Assembly: GCA_003260025.2 (NCBI GenBank)
Contig: QFZU02000013.1
Location: 16,154-80,153 of the forward strand
From: Microbispora triticiradicis
Lineage (GTDB): Bacteria > Actinomycetota > Actinomycetes > Streptosporangiales > Streptosporangiaceae
Direction of reading: 5' to 3'
Length of the DNA: 64,000 nt
This document shows, piece by piece, positions 62,735-64,000 of the stretch. Within the stretch, counting starts at the first letter, position 1. Every line of letters begins with the position of its first letter. The notes under the pieces are model-generated. The model was not told the DNA's origin, did no database searches, and was given only the letters and a program-made list of their open reading frames with translations. The translations under genes were made by a program, and so were the position numbers.

Positions 62735-63101
62735 TCACGGCTTGACCGTCACCCTTCAACCGGGCAGCGCGGAACCACGCGTGCTGGTCGTGGCCGGCGA
62801 CCTGGACCACCACACCACTCCCCGGCTGCGCGCGGCCCTGGAGGAGGTGCCCTTCGGCCCCGGCGCCGACCTGGTCATCGACCTGTCCAGCCTGACCTTC
62901 TGCGACTCGACGGGCATCGCCACGCTGGTGGCCGCCCACCAGCGCGCGCACGACGCCGGTGGCGCCCTGCTCCTGGCCGGCCTGGAGCAGGACATCGCCC
63001 GGGTCTTCCACATCATGGGCCTGGACCAGCTGCTCGCGTTCTACGACTCCCCGGAGGAGGCCGTACGCGCCGTGAAGGACCGGCGGGAGTCGACGACGTG
63101 A
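62724..63101 (+). CDS. STAS domain anti-sigma factor antagonist
   Basis: This 125-residue STAS protein carries VIDLSSLTFCDSTGIATLVAAH with the conserved phospho-serine. The GTG at 62724 follows GGGAG by five bases and overlaps the PP2C gene, so the phosphatase and its substrate are coupled. It ends 39 bp from the convergent small secreted protein gene. Confidence 0.88.
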   Translation: MQHDHGLTVTLQPGSAEPRVLVVAGDLDHHTTPRLRAALEEVPFGPGADLVIDLSSLTFCDSTGIATLVAAHQRAHDAGGALLLAGLEQDIARVFHIMGLDQLLAFYDSPEEAVRAVKDRRESTT

Positions 63102-63140
63102 CGTGGCGGTGACCACCGCGGTGTGGTCGGAGGCCCGCGT

Positions 63141-63491
63141 TCAGGAGGCGTCGGCGCCGATGACGACCGTGAGGCTCTGCCTGATGGAGCAGTTCGCGAC
63201 CCGGCGGCAGAAGCCGTCCTCCACGTTGCTCGCGCCACCGGCGGTGCTGGCTCTGGTGTGCTGGTGACCACGAAGGTGGGAGGGGCTGTCCAGGAACACG
63301 ACGTTCCGGTCGCGGGTGCCGTTCCCGATCGAGGACGGGCCTCGTCCCCCCGGAGGGTCCTCCGCCGCCCGGCCGGCCGCCGCCGCGGGGACGGCGAGGA
63401 GGGCCTGCGTGATGGCCGCCCCGGAGAGCAGCCCCGCGAGGAGCGGGACGCGCCGGCGCCCGCCGCGCGCTCCGCGGTATGAAAGAGCCAT
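63141..63491 (-). CDS. Small secreted protein with CRR-x3-C-x-I-x-Q motif
   Basis: This 116-residue protein has a signal peptide (RRRVPLLAGLLSGAAITQALL, cleavage near AAAA) and a mature chain with GNGTRDRNVVFLDSPSHLRGHQ. It ends with two cysteines in FCRRVANCSIRQSL. The next gene encodes a protein with the same aligned motif. The mature region looks like short beta strands. Function unknown. The ATG at 63491 begins MALSYRG; a GTG start upstream is possible. Confidence 0.65.
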   Translation of the reverse strand: MALSYRGARGGRRRVPLLAGLLSGAAITQALLAVPAAAAGRAAEDPPGGRGPSSIGNGTRDRNVVFLDSPSHLRGHQHTRASTAGGASNVEDGFCRRVANCSIRQSLTVVIGADAS

Positions 63492-63660
63492 TCGCCACCG
63501 TCCTGTACACGCCATCCCGATCCGGGTCGCGCACAGCGTATTCTCGGCGGTGGTCGGGCGGATTTCCCGGCGCGCCTCTTGTCATATTCTTGCCCACCGC
63601 GAACAGGCGGCTGATATTCGCGGCGGGAACGGGCCGGAAACCGAGGCGGGCAAGGCCCGC

Positions 63661-64000
63661 TCAGTGCCCTCCCACATTCACGTTTCCCCGGGTGGTGGGG
63701 AAACTCGTGTTGCTGCCGTGGATGCGCTGCGGGATGCCGCAGCCGGGTCGGTGTCGGCAGTTGGCGGCCTGTGTGTTGACCGCCGCGTCCACGCCCGCGA
63801 CGACCTGCTGGACGCCGAAGGCGTTCCGCTGGCTGCCGGCCACCAGGTAGGCGCGGTTGTTCAGGCCGTTGTTGATCACCCAGCGCGTGCGCGAGGCGTT
63901 GGCGTCACCCCCGCCGCCGCCCCAGCCCCGGCCCGGCGCCACGGCGGCGCTGCCCGGCGAGAGCGCGACGCCCGCGGTCGCGACCGCCAGCGCGCCCAGC
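63661..64000 (-). CDS. Small secreted protein, partial at the window edge
   Basis: The start lies beyond the window. The visible 112 residues begin inside a signal peptide (LGALAVATAGVALSPGSAA). A Gly-rich linker, RWVINNGLNNRAYLVAGSQRNAFG, and the motif NCRHRPGCGIPQRI follow, aligning without gaps to that of the neighbouring gene. It then ends GNVNVGGH. Related to the downstream gene at 63141. Function unknown. Confidence 0.65.
   Translation of the reverse strand, partial: LGALAVATAGVALSPGSAAVAPGRGWGGGGGDANASRTRWVINNGLNNRAYLVAGSQRNAFGVQQVVAGVDAAVNTQAANCRHRPGCGIPQRIHGSNTSFPTTRGNVNVGGH

Overview
The window is very GC-rich chromosomal DNA from an actinomycete. GTG starts and four-base start/stop overlaps are common. 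It carries a mycothiol-type maleylpyruvate isomerase family gene, an LCP-family wall protein, Hanks-type kinases and several RsbV/RsbW/RsbU-like partner-switching proteins. The gene content fits Streptosporangiales best, but that is an inference from gene style and no ribosomal marker is present. I see no tRNA, rRNA, CRISPR array, integrase or complete insertion sequence.

Layout, left to right. 0.2-2.3 kb holds a decayed DUF222/HNH (13E12-type) gene with a frameshift and a lost HNH end. 2.5-6.3 kb has a FabG-like reductase, a CooC-like ATPase paired with an SCO5389-family protein behind a Zur-like box, and a Ser/Thr kinase with unusual active-site lysine replacements. 6.3-10.4 kb is a sulfate import operon (binding protein, two permeases, ATPase) ending in an Rrf2 regulator. 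10.6-12.9 kb has a single-pass membrane protein and an LCP protein. 13.0-23.4 kb is a mannoside-utilisation locus: a LacI regulator divergent from a five-gene Dpp/Opp-type ABC transporter, a GH2 beta-mannosidase and mannose-6-phosphate isomerase, with a promoter and matching LacI operators visible. 23.5-31.9 kb has a polysaccharide deacetylase lipoprotein, a CPBP protease, a DinB-like enzyme, an ABC-2 exporter divergent from a two-component system, and a disulfide oxidoreductase closed by a clear terminator. 32.2-43.8 kb mixes two Cys-rich secreted proteins, a NERD-pseudokinase, small unknown proteins, RsbW/RsbV-like regulators, a GCS2-family ligase and an Orn/Lys/Arg decarboxylase.

44.6-52.4 kb is a tightly coupled eight-gene glycan assembly cluster: membrane protein, GT2, CofD/YvcK-like, HAD, nucleotidyltransferase, flippase, GT4 and GT2. 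It is preceded by a CebR/CelR-type operator. It is followed by a Cip1-like secreted protein and a divergent Tat-lipoprotein PL8 lyase that share a perfect copy of the same operator. 55.7-63.1 kb has an Rsm22-like methyltransferase and a concentrated partner-switching module: a 1397-residue hybrid kinase/PP2C/anti-sigma protein coupled to a STAS protein, and a divergent GAF-PP2C coupled to another STAS protein. The right end carries two related small secreted proteins, the last cut by the window edge.

Three themes link the regions. Carbohydrate loci carry LacI-type operators, and several also carry rare TTA leucine codons, often inside signal peptides. Partner-switching parts are spread over the right half (four STAS proteins, two stand-alone or fused RsbW-like ATPases, two PP2C phosphatases). 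Small secreted Cys-containing proteins occur in related pairs. Start sites were chosen by ribosome-binding sites and overlaps. Family names come from recognised motifs, not from database searches.
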